A stretch of DNA of 64,000 nt from Bacteroidota bacterium (GTDB lineage: Bacteria; Bacteroidota; Bacteroidia; Flavobacteriales; Flavobacteriaceae), in NCBI GenBank assembly GCA_027619415.1, contig JAQCFO010000005.1, positions 1 to 64,000 on the forward strand. Reading direction: 5' to 3'. Both the position numbers and the translations under genes were made by a program. Below are positions 63,559 through 64,000 of the stretch, one piece after another (position 1 is the first letter of the stretch; every line of letters begins with the position of its first letter). The notes beneath the pieces were generated by a model. The model searched no databases. It was given only the letters and a program-made list of their open reading frames with translations, and was not told the origin of the DNA.

Positions 63559-64000
63559 TTCTGTTTTTTAGGTTTAGAAGACGTTTTCTTTGTTTTCTTT
63601 TTTTGAAATAAAGCTTTAACATCATCAATAGTATACTTATCTACATCTGTTCCTTTAGGAAGTTCGACTTTAACTTTACCTTTAATCACATTAAATCTCC
63701 CCCATCTAGCTTTTTCAATTCTAATCCCTTCATCATCCCATGATCTTAAGAGTTTCTCCACTTCTTTTTTCTTTTTAGCTTCAATTAAATTGGCACAATC
63801 TTCATGGCTTAAATTATCAAAATCATAATTTTTATTAATATTAATAAATAATCCATTCCATTTTATAAAAGGACCAAATCTACCTTTACCCTTAGCCACG
63901 TCAAAACCATCATAATTACTTATTGGAGCATCAGCTTTTCTTTTTTCTAAAATTAACTCAATTGCTTTGTCTAATGAAATTTCTAAAGGACTTAATCCTT
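63555..64000 (-). CDS. topA: DNA topoisomerase I, C-terminal end
   Basis: The frame is open from the window edge to the stop at 63555, so only about the last 148 residues are seen. They contain topoisomerase C-terminal repeat motifs: a GLSPLEISLDKAIELI stretch, then GKGRFGPFIKWNG and ARWGRFNVIKGKVKVELPKG, ending in a Lys-rich tail. The N-terminal catalytic domain lies outside. An ATG at 63899 inside this frame is internal, since the repeat continues upstream of it. It overlaps the arginase-like gene by 4 bases. Confidence 0.9.
   Translation of the reverse strand, partial: GLSPLEISLDKAIELILEKRKADAPISNYDGFDVAKGKGRFGPFIKWNGLFININKNYDFDNLSHEDCANLIEAKKKKEVEKLLRSWDDEGIRIEKARWGRFNVIKGKVKVELPKGTDVDKYTIDDVKALFQKKKTKKTSSKPKKQK

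Overview
The window is chromosomal DNA of a member of the Bacteroidota, very probably a compact, AT-rich, free-living Flavobacteriia. The grounds are the gldK-gldL-gldM-gldN set (gliding motility and type IX secretion), a two-subunit glutamate synthase, a cysteine-less version of the C4 zinc-ribbon protein, Bacteroidota-type promoters (TTG, a spacer, then TAnnTTTG) in place of -35/-10 boxes, few recognisable Shine-Dalgarno sites, and runs of genes in orders I recall from flavobacteria (rsfS-ftsH-LUD-cdsA-psd, ddl-coaD, topA-arginase-like-gldKLMN). Genes are tightly packed: many convergent pairs overlap or sit 1-4 bases apart, and co-directional genes usually lie within 20 bases. No transposase, integrase, CRISPR array or rRNA operon was seen.

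Layout. 1-9.9 kb: start of a PASTA protein, ddl, coaD, a NUDIX hydrolase, pyrE, an SRPBCC protein and an SDR; then a VTT-domain (DedA-like) protein, birA, rsfS, ftsH, a LUD protein, cdsA and psd (wall precursor, CoA, pyrimidine, protein quality control and phospholipid synthesis). 9.9-20.2 kb: valS; a cluster of DUF1573 protein, murB, small membrane protein, ECF sigma factor and Nramp-like transporter; lipA; lpxK; a Nif3-type protein and a coiled-coil zinc-ribbon relative; a terminator; two tiny genes, one frameshifted at a T8 run; tRNA-Val. 20.3-34.9 kb: folC, nhaD, gltB-gltD, a porin, rnhB, a large unassigned lipoprotein, lipB and a 52-codon YqaE/Pmp3 gene. 35-48 kb: lysS, a secreted zinc protease, a LysM glucosaminidase, a PLP enzyme, a DUF4136 lipoprotein, alaS, an M23 peptidase, a MerR regulator, der, era and the initiator tRNA.

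48.1-55.2 kb is the accessory part. Directly after tRNA-fMet lies a segment of visibly higher GC with a glycosyltransferase/LpxH-like phosphoesterase pair and a 5'-truncated acetolactate-decarboxylase-like remnant. An acyl-CoA dehydrogenase, a secreted ankyrin protein, an AraC regulator with a palindrome at its start, an intact DoxX gene and a decayed DoxX-like pseudogene follow. 55.2-64 kb: aconitase, then on the minus strand topA (partial), an arginase-fold protein lacking several metal ligands, gldK, gldL, gldM, gldN and a [2Fe-2S] ferredoxin.

Most of the window is housekeeping. I did not find a clear undescribed defence or mobile system. The best leads are the conserved-looking arginase-like pseudoenzyme at the head of the T9SS genes, the sigma factor/non-canonical Nramp pair, the unassigned 796-residue lipoprotein, the T8 frameshift gene, and the tRNA-adjacent foreign segment.
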